Shown here: one piece after another, positions 10,235 to 22,490 of the stretch
How positions within the stretch are numbered: the first letter of the stretch is position 1
How the letters are laid out: each line of letters starts with the position of its first letter
Source of the DNA: Sphaerosporella brunnea
Taxonomy: Eukaryota > Ascomycota > Pezizomycetes > Pezizales > Pyronemataceae
DNA: 64,000 nt
Direction of reading: 5' to 3'
NCBI GenBank assembly: GCA_008704415.1
Contig: VXIS01000028.1
Span: 124,001-188,000 of the forward strand
Translations under genes and position numbers: made by a program
The notes under the pieces: model-generated
Seen by the model: the letters and a program-made list of their open reading frames with translations, nothing else
The model's database searches: none
What the model was told of the DNA's origin: nothing

Positions 10235-10560
10235 GCCCTAATGGTATCTGGGACTGTACGCTCATTTCCAGTCTCATTCTCGCCCGTATGTTCGTTGATT
10301 AACCTTTCACATTCCCACCGCTCCAAACAATCCTGCCCGGACCATCATTTGAGCAACAGGCAAGCGCTACAAGAGCCGCTTTCGCTTCTTGATAGTAAGA
10401 TCTCCAGCTCTGGCAAACAGTCTGCCCGCCGGGACACCTGTGGCTTGTGTAGAGCGATAGTTGCGAGCATTCAGTGAGTATACTGCAGTTCCCAGATAGC
10501 TTTTTGAAGTAGACGCACGCTCATCCAAGGGCAGTATATCTATTGATTCGTGTTCCATAG
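10235..10560 (-). pseudogene. hAT transposase C-terminal relic
   Basis: The minus strand encodes the hAT C-terminal dimerisation core in pieces: GVPAGRLFARAGDLTIKKRKRLL, in which the family normally has SxxxERxFSxAxDxIxKKRNRL, then a stop, then in another frame CLLLK-W and CLERWECERL. The relics at 49.6 and 53.6 kb have the equivalent LLLKHWL..TE...WE order. Catalytic Asp/Glu regions are absent. Two or more frame breaks make it a fossil. Confidence 0.65.
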
Positions 10561-10959
10561 CTCTGCTGGTGATGGCGGGACGGTGGAAGGTAGCAGGTAG
10601 TATAGGTCATTAACAGGACTGCGGTAGGCAATATATATGATGTCGCATACGTGCGCGATCCATGCTCCTGCTTCTTGGCGTCTGTCCTTTTGGAGAGTAG
10701 ATCACGGCCTCTGTGTCTTCCACTAACACCACCAGAACCAAAGGTGCGGGATGCCTAGCTCACAGGTTCGTCATCCTACTGTAGGGGTGGAGTCGGTAGT
10801 GGGTGCGCCTCGTCCCGCACTTGATGCAGGGAGCCACAGTCTTCTGTGCTCATCCGTACGCTCACAGCTCACCAGAGGAAGCTTGTGAAATCCGATATTG
10901 AGGGAACGAACATTTCTGTAGAAAGCCGCTGGGTCAACCACGTATCCGACAGTACCAAG

Positions 10960-11649
10960 CAGTGTTGTCAGTGGCCAGCCCGCCCGGCCGGCTGCGTCAG
11001 GCGGCGTCGGGCTGATCAAAAAGCACGGCTGGCTGTTTGGCGTCGTTTTGTGAGGGCCGGCTGTCGGGCTGGCGGTCGGGCCGGCTGCCTTGCCATACAC
11101 CAGCGAGCTCCAGCACAATTAACAATAAACCCGCTATCCCTCCAAAATTAGACTTCCCATGATGCAATGATTTCCGAGGCGTTGTAGTGACGCAAATATT
11201 CGAGGGCTTCCACTATCCACTATCCGAGGGTGCACTCCTGTCGGAAAGCGTAAGCTTTGCGCTCCTAAAAACACGCTCCACTTGAAGGACACCTCATCAA
11301 TCCACTTGTGAACTGTATCATGCGTTGGAAGCAAATCATCGATGCGGGGTTAAGGAGACTGCAGAATTTCCCAAATTTTTCGTGCTCTACAGGAGAGAAG
11401 CTACCATGTGCACATGCTATTCAATCCGAAGATCGAGTTGAAGTTGTTCATTGTTACAATCATGGCTCACTATCTCCGCTCCAGTATGGCCATTGTTTCC
11501 GATGCAATGATATTTGAGCAGATGTAGGCTCGCTTTGTCTGTGGAGTATCCGCAGATTTTATATTCTCGCACCTCTGGGTCTGGACCTTGACACTCACTG
11601 CACCGGCACCACTCTTGTCCAGCCCGGTGGAACTTGACCCCATAAGGAT
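10960..11649 (-). mobile_element. hAT element 1, internally deleted and interrupted
   Basis: The left end starts with CAGTGTTGTCAGTGGCCAGC followed by subterminal GCCGGC/GGGCTG words typical of hAT termini. On the minus strand, the region 11148-11330 encodes a frame-broken dimerisation motif (RVFRSAKLTLSDR, then IVEALEYLRHYNASEIIASW and a stop at 11148). A BED-type zinc-finger-like segment lies at about 11470-11640 (WCRCSECQ, then HLLKYH). N- and C-termini are thus brought close together, indicating an internal deletion. The right end is cut by element 2 at 11650. No target duplication was found. Confidence 0.7.
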
Positions 11650-12480
11650 CAGTGTTGTCAGTAGCCAGCCGGCCCGGCCGGCTGCGTCGGGCTGCGTCGT
11701 GCTGATCAAACAGCCCGGCGGACTGCATTATGACGGGCCGGCTGTTGGGCTGGCTGCGAACTCCAGCCGCAGGAAACGCTTAAGAAAAGAAGTCAAGTGA
11801 ATTGAATCAGCGCTCTAACAAAAAAAAAAAAAAAAAGATATGGTCCCCTTCCCCTTCCCCAAGACATCCTCTCCCGCTTGACCATCACACGTCCCAGGAT
11901 GAAATCATCCCCGCTGCGTCCCAGTGACGCAGGCACTCCAGCGCCTCAACGATCTCGCAATCAAGGTGCGCCCGACGCTCAGCAAGAGTCAGCTTTGCAC
12001 TACTAAAGATACCTTCTACCTCAGCTGACATTGCAGGCACTGATAGGATGTCTAGAGCCATTGTTGCTAGTCGAGGATATGTGTATTTCTTTGCTTTCCA
12101 ATACGATAAGAGATCGAAAATACAATCATCTAGTGGTTCATGGCACCAACGCTCATATTCATCAACAGGTTTTTTATTCTGACCTGTTGCAAGAATGGTT
12201 TGCTCTGCTTGAGACTTGGTTTGGCGTGTTGGGAGAAGTCCACGCTTCTCCTTGTCACTCGCTCTCACGTTTTGAGGTGACCCAGCATGGGAAGTTAGGG
12301 GGGCGTCCTGGTAGGAATCAAACATGAATTTTTTTCGTGTATTTGTCAATATGATCCAGTCCATTACAAATGGAGGCCATGAAAGTCTGAAACGTCTCTT
12401 TCAGCGCGGGGATTCGGGGGGCGTTTGATTCCCGCATCACTGACGAGCACTCGTGTCTAATGGCTGGCGGGGTACCCGTC
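11650..12480 (-). mobile_element. hAT element 2 with C-terminal transposase domain
   Basis: It begins with CAGTGTTGTCAGTAGCCAGC, nearly the same terminus as element 1, in the same orientation and immediately next to the BED-like segment of element 1. The minus-strand frame 11885-12364 carries a clean hAT dimerisation domain: TMALDILSVPAMSAEVEG, IFSSAKLTLAERRAHLD, EALECLRHWDAAGMISSW. A poly-A run of about 16 lies at 11821. The transposase N-terminus, the catalytic core and a recognisable right TIR are missing, so the right boundary is a guess. Confidence 0.7.
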
Positions 12481-12862
12481 AGCACGATGCAACTGTTGAC
12501 AGCAAGTTTGTACTCAGCGGCACTAAAACGTGTGTGAAGAGATATATTGCAAGGTAAAGAGCTAGCGACGCCGTTACTGCACCTTAAGTGCAGAAGCGGC
12601 TCACTAGCCTACACTCTAATCTAACTACATCCCTTATGTAGTGACGTAGTTTATACTCGGATACGCTATAGAGGATGGAGTCATTCCGTCGGCGTCACTC
12701 CACGCTCATCACATACTCAACAGCAACTAGGTATTGCAGCGATGGAGGGTGCAGGTTGGAGGGAAGGTCACTTCTAGAGGATGCTTGATCTCGCGTGGTG
12801 CGTCGGCGCGCCTTGCCAGCCGGATAACACGAGGCCATGCTCCAAGCTGGAACATTACAAAT
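12481..12862. other. No gene seen
   Basis: Short stretch between the hAT relic and the foldback MITE. A small palindrome (CTACATCCCTTATGTAG) lies near 12628. The right end of hAT element 2 may be hidden here in degraded form. Confidence 0.35.
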
Positions 12863-13287
12863 CAGACTTTCAAGGTCGGGTGAAATGTCAAAAACACGGA
12901 AAAGTGTTGTGGATGGTGTGCGACCGTACGTCACTGGCATATCAGCGCTCAGTGGAAGCCAGCGAAAATTTCAGCTGGTGCAAATTTCAACCCGCAAACA
13001 GTCTGCGAGCGTTCTGCGACGCATCTTGTCCACCATCGGGTCCACCAGCAACTCTAAATTAACTCTAAGTATAAACAGATCAAATGTTCATCACGCAGTA
13101 CAGTACGACTCGTTGGGGAGCGGACAGTTGGTACACTCGCTGCGAAACGGGAAGCTGGAGGACTGTTTGCGGGTGCTTTTGCGGCACCGCGGGTGCTCCG
13201 GCTGGATGAAGTCCACGGATCGCAGTGACGTACGGTCGCACACCACCTGACATCATTTTTGACATTTTGCCCAACCCCAAAAGTCTG
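12863..13287. repeat. Long-TIR foldback MITE, 425 bp
   Basis: The two ends are inverted copies. The left tip is CAGACTTTCAAGGTCGGGTG and the right tip, complemented, is CAGACTTTTGGGGTTGGGCA. Both then read AAATGTCAAAAA and TGTGCGACCGTACGTCACTG. Further inside, ACCCGCAAACAGTC also pairs. The arms are about 150 bp with indels around a short AT-rich centre. No transposase is present. The flank gives only AT on both sides as a possible target duplication, so the superfamily is unassigned. Confidence 0.75.
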
Positions 13288-15552
13288 ATTTATAATCCTC
13301 CAGCGTTGACAATGGCCTCGTGTTATGGTGGTCGCTGTAAGGGAGCAGCAACTCGCACTTGGACATATACTTCAATATATGTCTTCTACCTACATTCTTA
13401 GTGTCCACTGCGTGAAACCTATTGTCAACGTAGGCCTGGCTTCAATACGAATTTCAATAGGGGATTCACGGTTGGGAATAGAACAGGTCTATTCTGACTT
13501 CTATCCGCGCCTAAACAGGACTAAAACCCGTAGAATGGAATGAACCGTGAAACTCCTCTTTTCCGAGCAGTTCATTCTCTTTGACACCAGTTCCAAACGT
13601 AGAATAGTCAATCATGATGGCAAATTGCTCGTCCCTGCCATCATCATCGCTTCGTTGCCATCTGTGGTCTCATTTCTCACGCGGGCGTTTTCTCTCTACC
13701 CGCACTTTCATTTGCGAGAGTTGATTGCTAGTGATGTTACACGAGCCAGCTCCAATCAGTCCTCCGAGGTCGACTTGAGCTGGCTTGGTGCTGCTGCTGC
13801 TGGGCGACAGAGGTGATTAGAACCACCGCCAGGTAGGAGGCCTGGACTTTGAGGGGTGGGAGAATCCACTGACCAAGGCCTGGCTCACCTCGTCCTATGC
13901 GTTTTATGGTCATCTGCGCGTCGGTAACTAAGTGCACGATTTGCTGTCGTTACGGTCAAGCAGACAGCCAAAGTGTCCACAGATATGGTTGATTTTTTGC
14001 CACATGGGTGTCATCCCGCATTTACCACCACGTGCAATCCCATGCAGCTTGCACAGTCGCTCTTGTTCTTTGAAGAGGAATGACCTCCGCAGCCCTCTTG
14101 CGGGTAGGGGCCTTGTAATTCTCCACGGCAGGGGCGGGCGACAACTGGCGCGGAGAAGGCCGCAGTGTGGGCTGCGGGGTCAGCGTTCTCTGACCGTGCG
14201 GCCAGCAGCGCGTTCACCTTCTCGTCAAACATGTTGCTCATTATGCCAGGCGTGTCGTGTTGCATGCATCCTTTCAGCAGCGCGAGAGAATGTCTGTGGT
14301 CGACTAACCAGGTACTTCAGTTGATTGTGTAGCAGCAGATCAACCGCGCCGGCCGACGGAGGCATTTCCGTCCTGCCTGTGACCATGTCAGCCTAATCCT
14401 GGGTTGAAGGTGACATCCTTTGTGCAAGTGTGGCATTAGGTTCGTCCGGCATTGGTGTGGTCCATTTTCCGGGGGTGTCAATCCCTTAGTTGACCTCCGG
14501 TACCAATTCAGCCTTTGTATCGCTTCACATGTAAACCAATCAAAGATCGTCACAGTGGAATGCTGGTACAACCGTAATCCCTCCAAATCAACGTCGTCGT
14601 TTCTATGGTGTTCATATACATCCAGCGAATGCTTCCGTTCGGCCGATGTGCTCAGCCCTATCAAAACCTGTCCCCGACAGCAGGCCAGATTTCTTCGAAA
14701 CCCTCGGCATGAGTATCTTCGGGGTCCCACATCACGTTCGGTTGGAGCGCTCCAGTCAGCGCGATGCAGCTCAACCGCCTGCATCACGGTTCTCTTTCCA
14801 AGAAACACTTACTCGTCTTCCAGGCAATCGCTGGCTACTGTCACGACCGCTGAGATATGTACGCAACGGATGGCAACATAGACACGCCAGACGTGGTGGC
14901 ATCGCATGTGCGTGGTGTCGATTGAAGCAATAGATGTGAGCGCACTCGAATCCAAAGTCTAGTATCGACCGTCTGCGAGCAGCATCCCGCGCCACCGCGC
15001 CAGCACTCGCAACAACCCCCCCATTGCCGACCTGAACTGTCTACTAGTTCCCGCCTGGAAACCTGGACCCACGGTGCAAAGGCGCCTAACCAGCCGCGCG
15101 ATTCTGCTCCCGCCCACGACCAGTCCCGTTGCCCAGGCAAAGCTGATGACCGCGTTCCCAGTCACTACCACAAGCCTCGCCCGCCTCCTGTGGCCGCTGC
15201 AGCATGTAGACGCCACCCAGGCGCGATTCTGCCGCCTGGTGTCCGTACCCAGCCGCAGGCGCGAACAAGGCTCGACGCCTCGCCGGCCGCTGGTGGATGT
15301 CGCCTTGTGCGACGAGCCATGAAACCGGGTGCACGACATCTCAGCACACAAGGACGAGGTGTTGCAATGTGGTTTCATAGCCGTCGTCCGCGGTGCGCCG
15401 GCCAAGCGGGGGAAGTGCACAAAGCCCGCAATGATCACTGGCGGTGCACCGTGCCATCGAGGACTTGCGGTGCGGCGACTAGCTTCTCACAAACGGCGAT
15501 GCGGACCGGATGGGGGATCTGCCGCCAGTGTGCGGCGGTTCTCACACTGCGC
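13288..15552. other. No supported gene; decayed DNA
   Basis: Frames up to 163 codons on both strands overlap one another without motifs. The minus frame 14011-14265 has a Cys/His cluster (EGCGGH, then CASCMGLH) that could be a gag-like zinc-knuckle relic, but it is too short to support. A perfect small hairpin GAATAGA/TCTATTC lies near 13476. Confidence 0.35.
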
Positions 15553-16395
15553 TTTTTTGTGTTAATCATATTGCATTCGGCCGCTTGCGGTCATGGCATA
15601 TAGAATGCAGGATCACCGCCGCCCCTAGGCGCGTGGCCTACTGTGGGGTCCGCTCCTCTGCGAAAAGGAAAGAAGACCAGGAAATAGAGAAGAAAAGAGC
15701 ATATATCGCACGACAAAGGAGACAGATTCAGGCGCTAATCGGCCGCATTCAGGTCGCATTCGGCCACATTCCCACGCTCGTGCTGCTCAAGAAGGCCATC
15801 ACCGCCTCTACGCAGCGCTCGTCGGCCAGTAGATCCCTGATCGTCGTATTCGTCTTCCGTCGCCGCTTGCCTCCGTCGCGCGTCGCCGCGGCCACTGCCT
15901 GCCACAGGCTATCTGCTCCTTTCGCCACCGTCGGCATGTCTTGAAGAGGTGATTCCGGGTCTGCGGCGGCTTCAGCTGGCAGAACCAGCATTTGTCGTCC
16001 GCGCGTCGCCCGGTCCGATGCAGGTAGGGGGCTGTCGGAGCTTTCTGCAGTCTCAGTTGGAAATAGCGCGCTACCAGAGCTTTCCTAGTCTTGAAAGCGG
16101 CCTTGTTGCCTCTGGGTGGCGTGTAGTAGCTCTTCGGCCGGCAATGCTTGGGAAGCCATCGGTCGCGGTCTTGTCGTTCGGCCTCCGTGCCAGCCCTGGC
16201 GATGTAGGCGAGCGACGTGGCGGCGAGCACCTCGGGGGTTTCGGACGGAGATCGGCGGCTGGCGGCTACTTTGGCGAGCTTGTCGGCTTGCTCGTTGCCG
16301 GGGACGTCTTTGTGGCCTGGCGTCCAGTGGAACTCCTCGCACTCCGCGTTGCAGGAGAGCTGGAGAACAGCTGATATAAGCACTACCTTTATCCG
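15553..16395 (-). mobile_element. LINE 3' half with RNase H, copy 4 (best preserved)
   Basis: This is the most intact LINE fragment. The minus frame 15808-16383 encodes the RNase H end (FHWTPGHKDVPGNEQADKLA), a linker, ARYFQLRLQKAPTAPYLHRT, and a complete zinc-like motif CWFCQLKPPQTRNHLFKTC. After a frameshift it continues as DLLADERCVEAV and STSVGMWP. The 3' UTR and T-tract (tail) lie at 15553-15745. The element is cut just upstream of the RNase H active-site region, so it is a 5'-truncated insertion, not an autonomous element. Confidence 0.85.
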
Positions 16396-16479
16396 GGGGG
16401 AAAGTGCGATCGGGAATTATTGCGCGGATGTGTCGGGCGCAGGTGTATATCATCGTGCGTCTCCCGCTTGGGCAGCGCC

Positions 16480-19400
16480 GGGGGGGGGGGGGCAGCATGG
16501 TGCAGCGCCACGAACCAAACACCTTTCTCGCCACGGAGAGGTTTTTCACCGCCCCGGACCGGGAGCTGGTCGCATTCGATCCAAAAATTAGGGTGGAACC
16601 CTCACAATCCCGGAACTCGACCCTCCCCGATCCGTTCATTATCGCAGACACCCAAAGGAACCCATCGATCGGCATTTCATCGCGGGGCCGAAATCAGCCT
16701 GGGGGTATATATCGTCAGGGCCCGCTGGCGCGGCGGGAACTGTCGCTTTACCAGGCTCCGTGTGGCGGCAAACGAGTGCGTCCACCCTTACAAACACTGG
16801 AGCAACCCGCACTCGGTGTGCACGGTCCATGACGCTGTGCGTCGCGATGGGGGGTTCCACAACGATCTCGCGCAACCTGGAAGATGCAATGCAACCTACG
16901 GTGGCTGCCTATGGCTGTTGCACAGCTTCCGCAGCTGATTTCGTACCGGAACATGAGCATTGCCGTCCGAAGGGCCGCCTGGCCGACGCAGCAGTCAAAA
17001 GCTGCTACTGCGACCCTGCCGACATCACTCACAGCGACGAGCGCGTGCTACCGTCTCGTCAACTGCCACTGTGCCCGACAAGCAGCACGATCGCCGCAGT
17101 GTGGCTGGGTATGTGCCGCGCAACATCGCGGTGGCTCTGCGGCGGAACACGCGCGGCGGTGTGCTCGAGAAACCGCAGAGGCGGCGGCGCTTTGCAAGCA
17201 AGCAGGTGGTTACGAATCCGCACAGAAACGCTGTTCCGGTTCCGTCGCGAGGAGGAGATAATCGATGCGTGTCGGCTATTCTAGGAGCCGCCATCGACGT
17301 AGGCGTATGTACGCGCCATGAACCGAAACGCGTGACTGCCGAGAGCAAGGCTGGCGTCGTCGCGCTTTAAGCGCCGAGGCTGAGTCCACGAGCGCGGCTG
17401 GAAACGAGGCTGGTTTCGGTGTAAGTGCGGCGGCTGTCAGCCTTGCCAGCCGCACCCGGAGGCCGCGGGAAACACAACGGTCGGTCGGAGCGCGTACATC
17501 ACTGCACGTGTGGCGATACTCTTTGTTGCAGGTCCGGCAGGCGTCTGTGGACCGTGCGCGAATAGGTTCTGATCCGGTATATGCCCTGTTTCTCCGTGGA
17601 TGCCACAGCAAGCCGCTTCCGGAGTCGGTTTGCGGTGTGCGGGCCTGAGAATCACGCAGCACGACAAGGCCTCCGCGATTGTGGCGGTGAGGACCCTGGC
17701 CTTGGTGAAGTCGTGACGCCGTATGCCGAGCGATCGACGTCAGTGATGGACCGTAAATCAGCCGCACGAAGAATGGAGAACGGACCCATGAACTGCCAAA
17801 ACACTGCCGCACGCGTCTGCAATGGTTGCCGAGTTGCACTCCAGGAACACTCGAGCGATGCCCAGTGAAGCAACCAGTGTCTCGCCGAGACGCCTTTGCT
17901 CGCAGTCCTCAAGGTATGTGGGTACCGCTCACATCGCGCATCGCGACGCCGCGGCACATCTGCCATTCTGCGCCGCACGCACGCCGCCAAGTTCAGCATT
18001 GCACCACTTGAGACCTGAAAGCAGCGATTCGGTTCCCACCATGCGTCACGAGTTGCCGCCTGTCACCCTGCTAACGACGACATGGACTCCATCCACCAGC
18101 GACAGCGCGAGATGCTATATCCCACGCGTCGCAGCATCGCAGCGCCTTCGCGGACCCCGGGCACCCAGTCACATTCGGATGGCAAGCCTCGATGAAGATG
18201 CTGAGTTACGCGCACAACCCACGTCGCCGGCCGACCGGCAGCGGCGCTGGCTGGTGAACAGCGATCCAGATCCGCCAGGAAACGTCGGCGCTGTCGTTGG
18301 TGTCCGCCATCATAAAGAAGCCGGGAGTCGGTGTTTTCCCACCGCGCGAGCCCATATGTGCTCCGGCCTGGATGGCGTCAACGTACTCCCTGCCAGCGGC
18401 GGGTGTGCGGTACCTTGCGTGCACCCTAAGCACGCGCGCTGCTCAACTGCAGGAACAGGCTTGCATCTGACCACGCCCCGCCTGTGACGTCCTCGGCTGC
18501 TGCATGTACAGCTGCGACGCACTGCCACGATGACAAGGCAAAAGCCCCCAACTGCCACAACTATGACGCACCGGCGTTGCAGGATTGCCGCGAACGCTGG
18601 AGAGAGCCGGCGTGGCTCACGGCTGGTACCTGGATGGGATCTCCTGGCGGGAGCGGCAAGGAACGCAACCACGACGACGACAGCAACGACAACAACGGAC
18701 GAAACCACGGTGCGCGGTGCGCGGAGGCGCCGGAAAAGGCAAGACGCCCGCCACGACCTACAGATCGGCATTCCTCGCCCTTCGATGGTCCCGTCCAAAG
18801 TGGCGATCGATGGGTCCCTCTGGCCGTTCCAGTTCGCCGGCAGCGGAGGTTGCGCGTGTCAGGTGAGGAGGTATTTTTCGATGGGGATGTGGCGGGGGAG
18901 GCGGGAATTTGTTGCAGGTTAATACGAGCGAAATGATGAAACCAACGTTTTCCGAACCTCCATTCCTGTGCAGATTGATACCGATTCAGCCGTGAAACGC
19001 GATGCATGGCGCGAATCCGCCGCCCAAAATCACACAATCAGAATGCCCAATCAGGCAGCCATCAAGACCTCGTGCGTGAACCTGTCGAATCCCACCAGCA
19101 GCGCAGCCGCCGTCTCATGGGCCTCCATCAGACGCGAGAGCCATGCGCCAGGCTACCAAAGCTGACGAAACCGCGCTGAGTCAGCCGCGCAGCGCTGGTC
19201 GCGGTTGCTGTCCCCGCCAACACTGCGCAGGAAAGCGCAGTATGTCGCTGGGCGCCGTACCGCAGGCGGGTCGAGCATATCCATCCAAGTGCGGAGCACT
19301 CTGATCTCTGCTTTAGAGCGTCCGCGTGTCGACCAGCGCCGCGGGCTTTCACGGACGCGCCACTGCCTGAAAGCACAGCGGGCTCGCAAGCGGCCACGCC

Positions 19401-20400
19401 GCAGTCTATGTCTGCTGCTCATCGCCGGGGGGCGCGGACGCAGGCTGACTAGGCGGATGTGTTGGCTAGCGGCGTGCTGTTGCCTCTTGGGGCGGCAAGA
19501 CAGTGGCGCAGTTGCGAACATTCCGGCAGTTTCAGTGCCACCGCGTGCGGAAATCTCAGCGCTGCCTTTCCCTGCTGTCGCGCATGAAACCTGCGGTTCA
19601 AGAATCAGGTCCACGCGTCGGGTCCAAGCACGCGGGGGACTACATATCGCGCGCGCCTCCTCGTCGACACCTCCATCGCCACTACGCATCACACGCAAAA
19701 TACCACGTGCTGCGGCGCCGCTGAACCGATGGGCGCTCCAAATGCGCACCGCATTGGCGCAAAGGCATCGCGCCGTGGAGCGGTTGCACCGCCACTGGCC
19801 GCCACGGCTGTTTGAGGGACCGCTGCCTAACAGTCCGAACGACGACATGCCTCACGACCGCGGCGATGTGATTTCCCCGGCGGCCGAAACGGGGACCTTG
19901 CAACATGCATTCGCCGCGCTGACGGGTCGATACGATTGTGCGTGTCCGCGATGGATCCCGTGCGCATGATGCGCCTACCCGAAACGCTCACGCCCGATGG
20001 GGCCAGCGCAGCAATTGTGAAGAAGGTATATACCACCGTCCTGCGTGGCGTTGAAGATGCAGCGCCGTTCCCAGACATGAGGATGAACGACCACGCTAAC
20101 GGCGGGTTGCAGAGCGATGGAAACTGAGGGGCCAATGGGTCGGATTCATAGCCATTTCAGAGACTGCACTCACGGCTGCAATGACCCACCCTCCGGCCCC
20201 CAACCGCACCGACCGGCAGGTGAAACGACAGCAGCCAGGCCTTGCGATCACAATCCACGGGCCAACGAGGCAGTCGAGGGGGGCAACGTAGCACTTACCG
20301 TCCTGCCACGTTCGCTTTCCAAAGTGTGATTGCGGTCCCCGGTGGCAGTAAGCCAGTGACGCGCTGTAAGAGTATTCCAATGACTATGGTTTGTTACGTA
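16480..20400. other. GC-rich tract without a convincing gene
   Basis: It begins at a run of about 13 G (16480). The tract is clearly GC-richer than its surroundings, and low stop density produces many long overlapping frames on both strands: 187 codons minus at 17276, 221 plus at 17822, 231 minus at 19153 and 254 plus at 19205. All are Arg/Ala/Pro-rich with no motif, and the two longest oppose each other. No TIRs, introns or repeats shared with the rest of the window were seen. It may be an old, unrecognised element or a compositional segment. Confidence 0.35.
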
Positions 20401-22069
20401 TTTGCTTACTAAAGATGTGAAACTACGTCGCAGTAACGATGGTATGATGGCAGTATTCTATGAGTTTCTCTCCCTTCCTTTACTACGTGATTTGGAATGT
20501 TCTAGCCTTCGCAAGGCAGACTGTGTAGGTCTTATGACCGTCATTTCCTTGTGTTACGAATTTGCCACCAAGCTATGACTTCATGTTATGGCATCATGTA
20601 TGGCGTTGGACACCAACGTCTCCCCAGCGCCCGCGGCGCAAGTCATGCCTCTGTTTGTGGCCGCGGTCCCCACTGTGGCGAGCCAGCGCGCGGGCAAGAC
20701 ATAAAGCGCGGTGTGACTGCGATGCGCGCAGGACGGGAAGTCGTACGCCTTCTGCAGATGGAAGGAGCGGCAGGCGCTTCTATCCGGTCGTCCAGGCTGA
20801 GTCTGCGGTTGTCCCATGTCCGCTTCTTAGATACTGGATCCGCTCTGTTCCCACAACCCGCTGCCGAGCATCTTCCGGCAGCCTCAATCTCCAGACCACC
20901 GCGCAGGATAAGCTTCAGAGCTGCGGTTCAAGCCTGAAACGTTCCTTGGTCATCCCGGACCCCGCGTCCAAGGGCGTGTATGCAGAGCGTGCAGCTAGGC
21001 ATTACGGTGCGGTTGCCGGTTGCGCGGCCGCAAGGTGAATATTTGCACCCGTTCCGATCTCCCCGCGTCCCAAGAAGGGGTAATTACTGCCACATCCAAC
21101 TTCGGCGACGCTTCGCGGTCATCAGGCCAGCATTGATTCTCAGTGTTGCCTCCATCACCGCAAGATTTTGTTGACGATGGAAACACGCCATCTAGCGCGG
21201 CATTGGGCGTGCGGCGCGGATCTTTGGCGCAGCCGCAGGAAAACCTCAACGCGGTTTTGCATGCATGATCGCGTGACGCTTGTATCCCGGGCACGTCGCC
21301 AGCTGTACATGCAACAGAATGCCTACATTTCTTGCCTCGGAACGCCAGTTGTTGCCAGTCTGCAACGACAGGGCACGAATCATGAGCAGCAGACGACGAC
21401 AATGCGATAGATCACTTAAAAACAAGACCACGCATGATGGCTTGCAGCAAAATTACTCATGTGCTCAGCTTCCACTTTCTCTGGGCCCCATGGGGGTGAA
21501 CACCTGATGGACGGCATACCATGGACCGCGACGTGGTGAGGTGTGGCCTAGCGAGCGTGGCTATTTGGAACTTCATCCCCAATGTTACGGTGTCTCTTGT
21601 CGTTCCATACGCTTCACGCTCAGTGACATACTAGCCTTCCAACCTGGGTTTGAGATGGGTAAACAGATCTGTGTAATAACCTGCACAGTGTCTCTGGTTA
21701 TCATGCTGCCTTCGGCGAGGTAGAGGAGGGGGCTCTCACAAATGAGGATTATACTGTGCGGTGTACGTTACAAAGACACCACCTCGTTTAACGAGCATCG
21801 CTTGGCCAGTAATGATGTGGTTGAAGTTGACAATATACCACAGAATAACCCACAATCTATCTGGAAACTTCTTTTAGCATCTTAGCCCCCAGGGTTCTGC
21901 TGTCGATCTTATCAGCACTCAAGAAGCGGTTCAGTACCGTCTCAACCTAACTCTGATTGAAAACGACTTCAAATTCTCAACACGTACGGCCCACCACAGG
22001 TGTCCCTTGGAAAATGCACCTCACATTTACCTACTGACTACAGCAGTACTGGCAGCCTCCCTGTTGTCT
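20401..22069. other. No supported gene
   Basis: AT content rises abruptly relative to the preceding tract. Only short overlapping frames are present, with no motif or repeat recognised. The last 200 bp may be the upstream part of the hAT relic that follows. Confidence 0.35.
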
Positions 22070-22350
22070 TCAAAGTCTTTGCTCGCTGTGAAAAGGAAAA
22101 GGCTAGGATGCTAGAAGCTGCCTACTAGTTTGTGTGCCCGAACCTCCACAAATATCCGCTCGTAACTGACGGCCTTACCGCTTGTAGTATCGCCTTCGAT
22201 CCTCGTTCCAAGCTCAAAGCCCTCGAGCTTTTGCAATACAAGGCGGAAGACCTCAAGATGACAAAGACTGGGGCCCTGAAGCCTCGGCTTGTCATCCAAC
22301 AAGGCTTTCCAGCCCGGTGGATCCCAGGACTGGGACTCCGACCATAACGG
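22070..22350 (+). pseudogene. Probable hAT transposase middle-region relic
   Basis: The plus frame reads a hydrophobic segment followed by ACSIAFDPRSKLKALELLQY. This resembles the LxPRxKLxxxE motif of the central part of hAT transposases. One stop interrupts the preceding residues (near 22126). The segment ends against the non-autonomous element at 22491. The assignment rests on one motif only. Confidence 0.4.
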
Positions 22351-22490
22351 CCTCTGTGTAAGATAATTCAGAAGGAGCGCAGCGTCGTAGGAGTCCCAGC
22401 CAGAGTGGCACTTTACACATGCATGCGTAAGCAACGACACTGACTTTCTGATTGTTTGCCATGACATCGAACCCCGCTACCCCCTGGTCA

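Noticed and set aside
14011..14265. Retrotransposon gag zinc knuckle
   Set aside because: The Cys/His spacing (CGGH...C..C...LH) does not match CCHC well and no polymerase or integrase sequence lies nearby.
19153..19969. Opposed 231- and 254-codon frames
   Set aside because: They overlap on opposite strands in GC-rich DNA, are Arg/Ala/Pro-rich, and neither has a motif; long frames are expected at this composition.
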